DNA from: Hyphomicrobiales bacterium
Lineage (GTDB): Bacteria > Pseudomonadota > Alphaproteobacteria > Rhizobiales > Beijerinckiaceae
Direction of reading: 5' to 3'
DNA length: 64,000 nucleotides
NCBI GenBank assembly: GCA_019075905.1
Contig: JAGXAM010000004.1
Span: 1-64,000 of the forward strand
Both the position numbers and the translations under genes were made by a program. Shown here piece after piece: positions 25,691 through 33,260 of the stretch. The number at the start of each line of letters is the position of its first letter. The first letter of the stretch is position 1. Under the pieces are notes generated by a model. It was not told the DNA's origin and ran no database searches. It saw only the letters and a list, made by a program, of their open reading frames with translations.

Positions 25691-26428
25691 GTGACGGTCG
25701 ATTGTGGCGATAGCAAGCCGGAGGCTGCTGTCATCGGCCATAAGCATGTGCCTTTGCTGCTTTCCGAGGCGGCGCTGGCGCAGGCTCTCGCGGCCTTGCG
25801 GACGCTTGATCCCTCAACCATCGATGTGATGATGGCAGCTGCTGGCCCGGTGCCGCTGCGCATCCGCGAACCGGGCTTTGCCGGGCTCGTTGGCATTGTC
25901 GTCTCCCAGCAGGTGTCGGTTGCCAGCGCACGGGCGATTTTTGGGCGCATCGAGACGCAATATCAGGGCATTGCCGCTGCCGCCCTGCACAAGGCCAGTG
26001 ATGCCGAATTGAAATCCTGCGGCCTTTCCGGGCCGAAAATTCGCACCCTGCGGGCGCTCGCCGCTGCCGAATTGCATCTCGGGCTGGATTTTGCCGATCT
26101 GGCGCGCCAGCCCGCCGAAGCGGCGCGCGCCACCCTAACCGCCATTCACGGCATCGGCCCGTGGACGGCGGAAATCTTCCTTCTGTTCTGTGCCGGCCAC
26201 CCCGATGCCTGGCCGGCAGGCGATCTCGCCCTGCAGGAAGGTGTGCGCCTCGCCCTGTCGCTGGAGACCCGTCCCGATGCCAGGGCCCTTGAGGCACTGT
26301 CCGTACGCTGGCGGCCCTGGCGCGGCGCCGCAGCCCGGCTGATCTGGGCCTACTATGGCGCGCTCAAACGCGCCGGCGCGCCCGTCGAGGTCGCGGGCCA
26401 GGGCCTCAGTGCAGCAAAAGCAATTTGA
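25691..26428 (+). CDS. DNA-3-methyladenine glycosylase II (AlkA-like)
   Basis: 245 residues of the HhH-GPD superfamily, which excises alkylated purines in base excision repair. The helix-hairpin-helix is LTAIHGIGPWTAEIFLLF, and the catalytic Asp is in AWPAGDLALQEG. The N-terminal piece GLVGIVVSQQVSVASA is typical of the glycosylase DNA-binding helices. There is no FeS cluster loop and no Ada-like N-terminus. The start is a GTG, with no in-frame ATG near the N-terminus. The 3' end overlaps the convergent LysE-type gene by 23 bases. Confidence 0.9.
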   Translation: MTVDCGDSKPEAAVIGHKHVPLLLSEAALAQALAALRTLDPSTIDVMMAAAGPVPLRIREPGFAGLVGIVVSQQVSVASARAIFGRIETQYQGIAAAALHKASDAELKSCGLSGPKIRTLRALAAAELHLGLDFADLARQPAEAARATLTAIHGIGPWTAEIFLLFCAGHPDAWPAGDLALQEGVRLALSLETRPDARALEALSVRWRPWRGAAARLIWAYYGALKRAGAPVEVAGQGLSAAKAI

Positions 26429-27059
26429 GCCCAGCCAGGGCAAAAATACTGGCCATGAGCATCTCGATCCATCGCCGCGCCCGCTGATAGGTGCCCACCA
26501 TGGTGCTGGTCGAAAAAATCATGACATAAATCGAAAGGATGAACGCGGCGAGACACCCGCAGCCGATGATGATTGTCGCCACATCGCCGATGCCGGCATG
26601 GGGCGAGAGGCTTACCGACATGATGGCCGTCCACACCAGAATCGCCTTGGGGTTGGTGAGGTGCAGGGCGAGACCGCGCGCATAAAGGGTCGGCAAAGCC
26701 GGGGCCGGGGCATCGGCGATCGTGGCTTCTGCCAGCTTGGCCGCAAAGGCGGAGCGCCCGGATTTCCATGCCAGAAACAACAAATACAGCCCGCCGACGA
26801 CCTTGATAGCATGGAGTGCATGGGCCCAGGTGGCGATAAGGGCGGTTATGCCGAGCCCCGCCGTCACCGCCCAGACCATCGAGCCCGAAAAGGTTCCCGC
26901 CGCCCAGGCAAACCCGGCGCGGCGGCCATGGCGCATCGCGGTGCGCATGATCGCCAGAATGCTCGGGCCGGGGGTGCCGACCGAGGTGAGATAAAGTGCC
27001 AGCGCCACAAACAGCTGCTTGTGCCCGGCGACGAAGGCCGCACCAAGGGTATCTTGCAT
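26406..27059 (-). CDS. LysE family translocator
   Basis: 217 residues with six predicted membrane helices in the order of the LysE/RhtB amino-acid exporter family. The N-terminal motif TPGPSILAIMRTAMRHGRRAG corresponds to the conserved GPgp...G loop. NPKAILVWTAIM is the family motif in the fourth helix. Such proteins export basic amino acids, homoserine lactones or other small metabolites; the substrate here is unknown. The ATG at 27059 is preferred because the helix begins soon after it; a start 8 codons earlier is possible. It is convergent with the glycosylase gene. Confidence 0.88.
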   Translation of the reverse strand: MQDTLGAAFVAGHKQLFVALALYLTSVGTPGPSILAIMRTAMRHGRRAGFAWAAGTFSGSMVWAVTAGLGITALIATWAHALHAIKVVGGLYLLFLAWKSGRSAFAAKLAEATIADAPAPALPTLYARGLALHLTNPKAILVWTAIMSVSLSPHAGIGDVATIIIGCGCLAAFILSIYVMIFSTSTMVGTYQRARRWIEMLMASIFALAGLKLLLLH

Positions 27060-27178
27060 GGATGGAATCCGCATTGAAGGCAAAGGCGCAGCGTCAGACC
27101 ATCACAAACGCGCCGATGCCGTTCCTCACCTTAGCCCGGTGGCCGAGCTAAAGTCCATGCAAGGCCACGCGCACCAGC

Positions 27179-28771
27179 TTAGTGCCGGAAGTGGCGGTGG
27201 CCTGTGAAAACCATGGCAAGGCCTGCCTCATCGGCGGCGCGGATGACATCTTCATCGCGCATCGAGCCGCCGGGCTGGATCGCTGCCGTCGCACCGGCGG
27301 CAGCTGCGGCCATCAGTCCATCGGCGAAGGGGAAGAACGCATCCGAGGCCACCACTGAACCCGCCGCCAGACTGGTCTCCAGCCCCAGTGCCTTGGCAGC
27401 CTCCCCGGCCTTCCAGGCGGCGATGCGCGAGGAATCGACACGGCTCATCTGGCCGGCGCCAATGCCGACAGTGGCGCCGTCCCTGGCGTAGACAATGGCA
27501 TTGGATTTCACATGTTTGGCGACGCGGAAGGCAAATTTCAGATCCGCCATCTCGCGCGCATCCGGATGGCGCTTCGTGACGACCCGCAACGGCATGTCAT
27601 CCACTACTGCATTATCGCGATTTTGCACCAGAAACCCGCCTGCCAGCGTGCGGAACATCAATCCCGGCGCGCGCGGATCGGGCAGGCCACCGGTGACGAG
27701 CAGCCGCAGGTTTTTCTTCTGCGCGATCAGCGCCACCGCCTCATCGTCAGCTTCCGGCGCGATGATCACCTCGGTGAAAATCTTGACGATTTCCGCCGCT
27801 GCTGCGGCATCGAGGCGGCGATTGAGCGCGACGATGCCGCCAAAGGCCGACACCGGATCACAGCGCAGCGCCAGTTGATAGGCATCGATGAGGCTCGCCC
27901 CGAGAGCAACGCCGCAGGGGTTGGCATGCTTGATGATGGCCACGGCTGCACTGGCGGCAGCATCAAATTCCGCGACGCATTCAAAGGCGGCGTCGGTATC
28001 ATTGAGATTGTTGTAGGAGAGCTGCTTGCCCTGAAGCTGACGGGCCTGCGCCACGCCGGGGCGCGCCTCCGGGCTGCGATAAAACGCTGCCTTCTGGTGC
28101 GGGTTCTCGCCATAGCGCATGCCCTGCGCCAGCGTGCCGCCAAAGGCGCGGAACGCCGGTTCGCTCTCGCCGTTCTGCCCGGCAAACCAGTTCGAAATCG
28201 CCGCATCATAGGCGGCGGTGCGCGCATAGGCCTTTTGTGCCAGCGCCCGCCGTGTTGCGAGGCTGAGCGCGCCGTCCTGCGATGCCATGTCAGCGAGCAC
28301 GCGGGCATAATCCTCGGCTTCCACCACCACGGCGACATCGGCATGGTTCTTGGCCGCGGCACGGATCATGGCGGGGCCGCCAATATCGATATTCTCGACG
28401 GATTCGTCAAAATCCGCGCCCTTGGCGACGGTCGCCTCGAAGGGGTAGAGATTGACCACCAGCAGATCGATCGGCGCAATGCCATGCGCCAGCATCGCCG
28501 CCTCATGGGCCGGGTTCTCGCGAATGGCCAGCAACCCGCCGTGAATTTTCGGATGCAGCGTCTTGACGCGACCATCCATCATTTCCGGAAAGCCGGTGTG
28601 GTCGCTGACTTCTGTGACATCGAGCCCGGCGTCATGCAGCGCCTTGTAGGTGCCCCCGGTCGAAAGCAGCGTCACGCCATGCGCTGCCAGTTGCCGGGCA
28701 AAGTCGACGAGCCCGGTTTTGTCGGACACGGACAGCAGCGCCCGGCGGATGCGGACCAGATCAGTAGCCAT
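27179..28771 (-). CDS. purH: Bifunctional AICAR formyltransferase / IMP cyclohydrolase
   Basis: 530 residues, the normal PurH length. It catalyses the last two steps of IMP synthesis. The N-terminal MGS-like IMP cyclohydrolase domain shows [15 protein letters not shown] and [22 protein letters not shown]. The C-terminal transformylase domain has the catalytic KHANPCGVA motif and ends near [10 protein letters not shown]. The ATG at 28771 has an AGGAAAA ribosome binding site; the open frame extends 61 codons further without similarity. The downstream gap to the LysE gene is ~120 bases. The gene upstream is an unknown membrane-anchored protein on the same strand. Confidence 0.97.
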   Translation of the reverse strand: MATDLVRIRRALLSVSDKTGLVDFARQLAAHGVTLLSTGGTYKALHDAGLDVTEVSDHTGFPEMMDGRVKTLHPKIHGGLLAIRENPAHEAAMLAHGIAPIDLLVVNLYPFEATVAKGADFDESVENIDIGGPAMIRAAAKNHADVAVVVEAEDYARVLADMASQDGALSLATRRALAQKAYARTAAYDAAISNWFAGQNGESEPAFRAFGGTLAQGMRYGENPHQKAAFYRSPEARPGVAQARQLQGKQLSYNNLNDTDAAFECVAEFDAAASAAVAIIKHANPCGVALGASLIDAYQLALRCDPVSAFGGIVALNRRLDAAAAAEIVKIFTEVIIAPEADDEAVALIAQKKNLRLLVTGGLPDPRAPGLMFRTLAGGFLVQNRDNAVVDDMPLRVVTKRHPDAREMADLKFAFRVAKHVKSNAIVYARDGATVGIGAGQMSRVDSSRIAAWKAGEAAKALGLETSLAAGSVVASDAFFPFADGLMAAAAAGATAAIQPGGSMRDEDVIRAADEAGLAMVFTGHRHFRH

Positions 28772-28859
28772 GGGATAAATTTTCCTGCAGGGACGGGGAG
28801 GCGCTAGCGCCGCAGTGGCGATAGCACAGGCGCGCCCGGCTGCAAACCTGCTGCCAGCC

Positions 28860-29663
28860 TCAGCCTGCCGGGCCGGGCTTTGCCGCTGCCGATAATTGTG
28901 GCTGGTAATGGCCATGGTGGCAGAATTGGTCGCGTTGCACCTCGGCATCGGCAAAATAACGGGTCAGGGCGAGGTGGTGGCTCGATCCGATATAATCCAG
29001 CCGACCGATCACGCAGGCCAGCCTTCCGGCGTCAAAGCCCTGCGCTGCCACGGCCGGGCAGGCGGTGCCATTGACCTGCAATGCAGGCTTGTCATGCTGC
29101 AGATGAAACGCCCAGCAGCCTGACGAGATTTTTGCCACGGCCATCGGCCCGAAGGCGGTCGCAATCGACCGTTGCATCGCCACCTCTGCCAGCGGATTTT
29201 GGTCTTGCGGGTCCAGCGCCACGCCATGGCGGCCCGAAACGCCGGTAATGACGGACAGCCGCAGCCAATTCGCCTGTGCCACGCCGTGTGACCTGACAAG
29301 GCGACGATAGGCCAGCCGTTCGATCAGCCCATGCCCAAGCCGCTGGCGCAGCACGACAAAGCTGGTCTTGGCAGCGCCAAATTCCGGCGATGGCAGATCA
29401 AACCTTGCATAAAGCGGCATCATCTGCAGCCAGTCCGGCCGCGGCGGCAGGGGGCTGGCCCTGGAAACGATGATACCTGGCGGGGCGACCGGAATCGACA
29501 AAAGCGCGAGGGCAGCGGCAAGGCCAAGGGCGAGATTGGCCTTGCGGCCCGGCAGCAGACTAGCGGGCGCTTGCGCCAGCGTGCCTGGACGCTCGGGCGA
29601 GGCCGGCGCGAACAGCCGCAGTGAGCGCGGTGTTTTCAGTAAATTCAGAGCGTAAAGAGACAT
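28860..29663 (-). CDS. Uncharacterised membrane-anchored protein
   Basis: 267 residues. The family was not recognised. Residues 1-35 are basic and Pro/Ser-rich. One hydrophobic segment follows ([20 protein letters not shown], about residues 43-62), so most of the protein is probably extracytoplasmic. The exported part has several Cys and Trp (SSGCWAF, GTACPAV, LACVIG, FCHHGH), suggesting disulfides, and a Pro/Ala tail. The codon use looks like the neighbours. It lies upstream of purH on the same strand with ~88 bases between. A hairpin (29688-29703, stem tgcccc / ggggca) sits just upstream of the ATG. No function is proposed. Confidence 0.65.
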   Translation of the reverse strand: MSLYALNLLKTPRSLRLFAPASPERPGTLAQAPASLLPGRKANLALGLAAALALLSIPVAPPGIIVSRASPLPPRPDWLQMMPLYARFDLPSPEFGAAKTSFVVLRQRLGHGLIERLAYRRLVRSHGVAQANWLRLSVITGVSGRHGVALDPQDQNPLAEVAMQRSIATAFGPMAVAKISSGCWAFHLQHDKPALQVNGTACPAVAAQGFDAGRLACVIGRLDYIGSSHHLALTRYFADAEVQRDQFCHHGHYQPQLSAAAKPGPAG

Positions 29664-29856
29664 TTGTGGGTTCCCGTGCCGCGTCGGTGCCCCTTCTGGG
29701 GCAACGTCCCTTGCGGCAGGTTACCGTTCACCCTGCAGTTGCAATCACAGTAAACCGCCAGTTACCGCTTCGCCCCCCTCCCAAAGCCCTTGCCAAGCCT
29801 GAGGCAATTGACTAAACGGGTGTCAGTCGCGTCGCCCCAGCGGGCCAACGCGCTGT

Positions 29857-29933
29857 GCGCCCGTAGCTCAGCTGGATAGAGCATCAGACTACGAATCTGA
29901 GGGTCAGGAGTTCGAATCTCTTCGGGCGCGCCA
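29857..29933 (+). tRNA. tRNA-Arg (anticodon ACG)
   Basis: A 77-nt cloverleaf with a 7-bp acceptor stem (GCGCCCG / CGGGCGC), D-loop GCTCAGCTGGATAGAGC, a 5-bp anticodon stem TCAGA/TCTGA with loop CTACGAA, T-loop TTCGAAT, and an encoded CCA end. Anticodon ACG needs A34-to-inosine editing by TadA to read CGU/CGC/CGA. A TTGACT box 44 bases upstream may be its -35 element. The 3' end directly abuts the truncated arsenite transporter gene, as expected for a tRNA used as an integration site. Confidence 0.97.
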
Positions 29934-30128
29934 TTTCACGTAAGCGAGATCCCGGATCAGCATCGGGATGATCATCAGCCAGATCAGCGCCGCAACCGGC
30001 AAATTGACCTTGGCAAGCTCGGCCGCGCCAACCATATGGAAAAACGCGGCAAAGAAATGGCCAAGCGCCACCCCCACGACAATGCAAAGCGTGACCCAAA
30101 GGGTCAAATAGCGTTCGAAAACCGACAA
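29904..30128 (-). pseudogene. ACR3-type arsenite efflux permease, N-terminal fragment
   Basis: The frame from a TTG at 30128 (GGAG seven bases upstream, four bases after the arsR stop) encodes SVFERYLTLWVTLCIVVGVALGHFF and NLPVAALIWLMIIPML, a close match in pattern to the first two helices of ACR3/ArsB arsenite exporters (normally ~350 residues). Similarity stops after about 60 codons, ~20 bases before the 3' end of tRNA-Arg. The frame then runs antisense through the tRNA to a chance stop. So the gene lost roughly 80 percent of its length at the tRNA boundary and cannot make a transporter. It would have been co-expressed with arsR. Confidence 0.85.
29953..29966 (+). repeat. 14-bp direct repeat, left copy
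   Basis: The 14-mer cggatcagcatcgg lies inside the acr3 remnant, 20 bases from the 3' end of tRNA-Arg. An identical copy in the same orientation lies at 31982-31995, just upstream of chrA. The two copies bracket acr3', arsR and chrA (about 2.0 kb). Partly it encodes the conserved IPML of ACR3, so chance or a recombination trace are both possible. Confidence 0.5.
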
Positions 30129-30132
30129 TTGA

Positions 30133-30489
30133 TCACTCCGGCAGTGCCGGCGGGTGCCCGGTCTCAACGCGGTTCAGGAAGCTTGTCAGCGGCGCTGCGG
30201 CCCGCGGATCGAGCGAATAGCAGATTCGCGGGCGGGCGATTTCGCCAATGATCAGCCCTGCCTCCTTGAGGATGCGCAGGTGCTCGGAAGTGGTGGACGC
30301 GGCGATCCCGATCTCCTCGACGATATCACAGGCCATGCAGGTGCTGCGCCGCAGCAGGGTTTCGATGATCCTGACCCGCGCCGGATGCGCGAGCGCCCTG
30401 GCGATTTTCGCAACCTGTTCATGCGAAGGTTCTCGGGTGGGTGCCGCAGCCTCACCCAGCGAGCTCATTTCGGATTTGCCAGCCGTCAT
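30133..30489 (-). CDS. arsR: ArsR family metalloregulator
   Basis: 118 residues. This is a winged-helix repressor with the metal motif TCMACDIVEEI at the start of the recognition region (Cys-x2-Cys, a variant of the ArsR CxC site). It is followed by the helix-turn-helix ASTTSEHLRILKEAGLI and the wing RPRICYSLDP. The ATG at 30489 was chosen; the open frame extends 44 codons upstream through the promoter region. Downstream, four bases after the stop, begins the truncated acr3 gene, so this is the first gene of a broken ars operon. A palindrome 12 bases upstream is the likely operator. It should respond to arsenite or antimonite. Confidence 0.9.
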   Translation of the reverse strand: MTAGKSEMSSLGEAAAPTREPSHEQVAKIARALAHPARVRIIETLLRRSTCMACDIVEEIGIAASTTSEHLRILKEAGLIIGEIARPRICYSLDPRAAAPLTSFLNRVETGHPPALPE

Positions 30490-30500
30490 TGTCTCATTTA

Positions 30501-30525
30501 ATTCGCAAATCGACGAAATACGAAT
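30501..30525. promoter_or_regulatory. Candidate ArsR operator
   Basis: A 25-base imperfect inverted repeat, attcgcaaatcg-a-cgaaatacgaat, with 9 of 12 positions matching between arms, sits 12-36 bases upstream of the arsR ATG in the most AT-rich patch of this region. ArsR repressors usually bind such AT-rich dyads over their own promoter. Confidence 0.45.
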
Positions 30526-30688
30526 AATATAGTTCGCGGAAGAACTCAAGGGGCTTGGGTGGGCACCTCGCTCAGGTGACCATCTGCCGAATGACGCTGT
30601 CGCGGAGCACGTCGCAGTCAATCTTGCCTTGGTCAGAAAGCGCGCATCGGCGCCGTTGCAAGGCCGAGGCTGTGGCGATCGCGCTCTC

Positions 30689-31936
30689 TTACAATCTTGC
30701 CAGAGCGGACGCCGCGAGTGCGCCGGAAATGACCATCAGCCATGGTGGCGCTTTCCAAAAAACCAGCGCCAAAAACATCACCAGCGCCAGCGCGAAATCT
30801 GAGCCGGAAAAAATCGCGCTGGTAAAGACCGGCGTATAGAGCGCGGCCAGCAGCAGGCCGACCACAGCAGCGTTGACCCCCCTCAGCGCCGACTGGATGC
30901 CCGCGCGGTGGCGCAGCGCGTGCCAGAAGGGTAGCGCCGCAATCACCAGCAGGAACGAGGGCAGATAGATGGCACCGAGACAAAGGCCAGCGCCGACCAA
31001 GCCATGAGGTGCATCGCGCATGGCCGCGCCGAGAAAGGCGGCGAAACTGAACAGGGGTCCTGGCACGGCCTGCGCCGCCCCATAGCCGGCAATAAACGCA
31101 TTATCGCCAATCCATCCTTGCGGCACCACCGCTTCCCGCAGCAGCGGCAGCACGACATGACCGCCGCCAAACACCAGCGCCCCCGACCGGTAGAAGCTGC
31201 TGAACAAGGCGAGCCCATGGCTCGAACTGGCTTGCGCCAGGATTGGCAGGCCCGCCAGCAGCAGGAAGAACAGCCCTCCGGCCGCAGCAGCTTGGCCGCG
31301 CGTAACCGGGACTGCAACCGGGAATTGCGTCCCGCCAGCGCCACCGGGGAGCAGACGCCAGCCGATCAGGCCGGCGGTGGCAATGGCAACAATCTGACCG
31401 TAAGCCGAGGGATGGGTCAGCGCGATCAGAGCCGACCCAACCGCGAGGCTCGCCCGCGCGCGGTCGGGGCACAGCGCCTTTCCCATGACCCATAGGGCCT
31501 GCGCCACCACCGCGAAGGCAACGATTTTCAGACCATGCAACCAGGCGGCGTGAGCGGGGTCGACAATGTGCGCGAGGCCTAAGGCGAACAGCGCCATGGC
31601 CATTGCAGAGGGCAGGGTGAAGCCGACCCATGCGGCGAGCGCGCCCACATAGCCACCCCGCAGCAAGCCCAGCACAATTCCCGTTTGGCTGCTCGCCGGC
31701 CCCGGTAGAAACTGGCACAGCGCGACAACATCAGCATAGGCCTTTTCGTCGAGCCATCGCCGCTTTTCGACGAATTCGGCTTGGAAATACGACAGATGCG
31801 CCATCGGCCCGCCAAAGCTGGTCAAACCCAGCCGCAAAAAGGCGAAGAAGATTTCGCGCTGGCTGCTGCGCCCCGCAGATTCGTCCGGCGTGCTCACCAG
31901 CGCGGGCCCGCGTCCCTGACTGCCCGGCTTGTCCAC
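30689..31936 (-). CDS. chrA: Chromate efflux transporter
   Basis: 415 residues, a full-length long-chain CHR protein with two homologous halves of about six helices each. The first half starts with LRLGLTSFGGPMAHLSYF and has FLPGPASSQTGIVLGLLRGG. The second has the matching GALVFGGGHVVLPLL and AAQAVPGPLFSFAAFLGA. These FGGP/FGGG and PGP motifs define the family. It exports chromate driven by the membrane potential. The start is GTG with GAGGA eight bases upstream. It lies between alkB and arsR on the same strand, with ~200 bases before arsR. Together with arsR and acr3' it makes a metal-resistance islet. No chrB regulator is present. Confidence 0.93.
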   Translation of the reverse strand: MDKPGSQGRGPALVSTPDESAGRSSQREIFFAFLRLGLTSFGGPMAHLSYFQAEFVEKRRWLDEKAYADVVALCQFLPGPASSQTGIVLGLLRGGYVGALAAWVGFTLPSAMAMALFALGLAHIVDPAHAAWLHGLKIVAFAVVAQALWVMGKALCPDRARASLAVGSALIALTHPSAYGQIVAIATAGLIGWRLLPGGAGGTQFPVAVPVTRGQAAAAGGLFFLLLAGLPILAQASSSHGLALFSSFYRSGALVFGGGHVVLPLLREAVVPQGWIGDNAFIAGYGAAQAVPGPLFSFAAFLGAAMRDAPHGLVGAGLCLGAIYLPSFLLVIAALPFWHALRHRAGIQSALRGVNAAVVGLLLAALYTPVFTSAIFSGSDFALALVMFLALVFWKAPPWLMVISGALAASALARL

Positions 31937-31981
31937 ATGATCCGTTCCTCATGAATTTGCGCTTCCGCGCAGCGTCACGCG

Positions 31982-31995
31982 CGGATCAGCATCGG
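31982..31995 (+). repeat. 14-bp direct repeat, right copy
   Basis: Identical to 29953-29966 and in the same orientation, placed 46 bases upstream of the chrA start in the short gap before alkB. With the left copy it frames the ars/chr islet. Confidence 0.5.
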
Positions 31996-32024
31996 CGGTA
32001 ACTGTAAGGGCTATCGGCTGCCGG

Positions 32025-32678
32025 TCAAGGCGCGCTGACCCGGCGCAGGGTCAGGTTGATGCGCCCGCCCTCTTTCAGCAGCGTTGATGAGCCGGGCAGC
32101 ACCCGGTCAATGCCATGGAACGCCAACCGCGCGGCGCCGCCAAACACCAGCGCATCACCCGAGGCGAGCTTGATGGCACGGGTCTTGCCACGCCGTTCGC
32201 TGCCGCCCATGCGAAAAACAGCCGTATCACCCAGCGACAGCGACAGCACCGGCACGGAAAAATCGCCCTCGTCGCGGTCCTGATGCAGGCCCATGCGCGC
32301 ATCGGTGCGGTAGAAATTGACGAGGCAGGCTTCGGGTGGCGGCGCCCCCGGCACCAGCGCCGCCCAGGCCTGCAGCAGCGCCCGGGGCATCGGCGGCCAG
32401 GGCTGCCCGGTTTCAGGATGCAGCGGCTGATAGCGATAGCCGTCACGCTGGTCGGATACCCATCCGAGCGGCCCGCAATTGGTCATCATCACCGAGAATG
32501 GCGCACCGGTGCGCGGCATGACCGGTCGAAACAGCGGCGCGGCCCGCACGATGGCGCGCACATCATCCAGCAAATCCTGCTGCGCCCGCGAATCGAGCCA
32601 GCCGGGATACCACACGCATCCCTCCTGCAGGGTCAGCGGCTTCGCGCCGCCAACTGCGCCGGCAAGATCACCGCTCAT
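32025..32678 (-). CDS. alkB: AlkB-like 2-oxoglutarate/Fe(II) dioxygenase
   Basis: 217 residues. It directly reverses 1-methyladenine and 3-methylcytosine in nucleic acids by oxidative demethylation. The iron ligands are visible in LHQDRDE (HxD) and in FHGIDRVLPG (distal His). The 2-oxoglutarate Arg is in RINLTLRRV near the C-terminus, the classical RxNxTxR motif. The substrate region includes NFYRTDARMG. The ATG at 32678 overlaps the stop of the DUF805 gene, so the two are coupled. It ends ~90 bases before chrA. Confidence 0.93.
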   Translation of the reverse strand: MSGDLAGAVGGAKPLTLQEGCVWYPGWLDSRAQQDLLDDVRAIVRAAPLFRPVMPRTGAPFSVMMTNCGPLGWVSDQRDGYRYQPLHPETGQPWPPMPRALLQAWAALVPGAPPPEACLVNFYRTDARMGLHQDRDEGDFSVPVLSLSLGDTAVFRMGGSERRGKTRAIKLASGDALVFGGAARLAFHGIDRVLPGSSTLLKEGGRINLTLRRVSAP

Positions 32679-33175
32679 CACGCGCCGCCCGCGCGTGCAC
32701 CGGCGCGCGAAGGGGGCAGCGCCGCCAGCAGCACCAGCACGAACCAGGCCGCCAGCACGCCGCCGATATCAGAATCAAAAATCAGCCACAGCAGCCGCAG
32801 GCCGGGATGCGCCGCATGTTCGGCGCTGTAATGCCAAACATGCATCAGCACATAACTGGAATGGTCATCGATCCAGAAGGCCAGCCAGGTCGCGCCAACC
32901 GGTGTCGCCAGCAGCGGCACCAACACCCAGCCGCGCGCTATGCCGCTGTCATGCAGGCGCTTGATCAGCCCGCACAGCGCCGCCCAGGCGGCAATGCCCA
33001 TCACCGGCCACAGCAAGGCCCAGAGCCAGTCGGTGACCAGCAGCGAGAATCCGAGCGCCAGCGCCAGCACGCTGAAACAGCGGATTTCGAGATCGAGATA
33101 GTCGAGCCTCTGCAGCCGCCCGAGCGGATTGAGCCAGCGATGCAGCGTGGTGGGCGAGGGCCAGGACATTTTCAT
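32678..33175 (-). CDS. DUF805 membrane protein
   Basis: 165 residues with four likely membrane helices. The N-terminal LGRLQRLDYL and the loop LCGLIKRLHDSGIARGWVL are typical of DUF805 (conserved RLHD-GxxGW pattern). The C-terminus is a low-complexity Ala/Gly/Arg tail. The function of the family is unknown. The gene is upstream of alkB and shares bases with its start. It is divergent from comM/yifB across ~85 bases. Confidence 0.8.
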   Translation of the reverse strand: MKMSWPSPTTLHRWLNPLGRLQRLDYLDLEIRCFSVLALALGFSLLVTDWLWALLWPVMGIAAWAALCGLIKRLHDSGIARGWVLVPLLATPVGATWLAFWIDDHSSYVLMHVWHYSAEHAAHPGLRLLWLIFDSDIGGVLAAWFVLVLLAALPPSRAGARAGGA

Positions 33176-33260
33176 GACCCCTTAAAATGTTCATTTAATG
33201 TTCTTGTCAACCGAAATTTTTTGCGATAGCCTGAATTCATTGCGGGCTGAGGGGCGTGGC

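Noticed and set aside
29884-30099. Minus-strand ORF ending in RFELLTLRFVV
   Set aside because: This peptide is the well-known antisense translation of a tRNA; it overlaps tRNA-Arg and is not a gene.
30555-30839. Small plus-strand ORF between arsR and chrA
   Set aside because: It overlaps the chrA 3' end in antisense, and no similarity or ribosome binding site was seen. A minus-strand frame following the chrA stop (ending VIRQMVT) also lacks a start codon.
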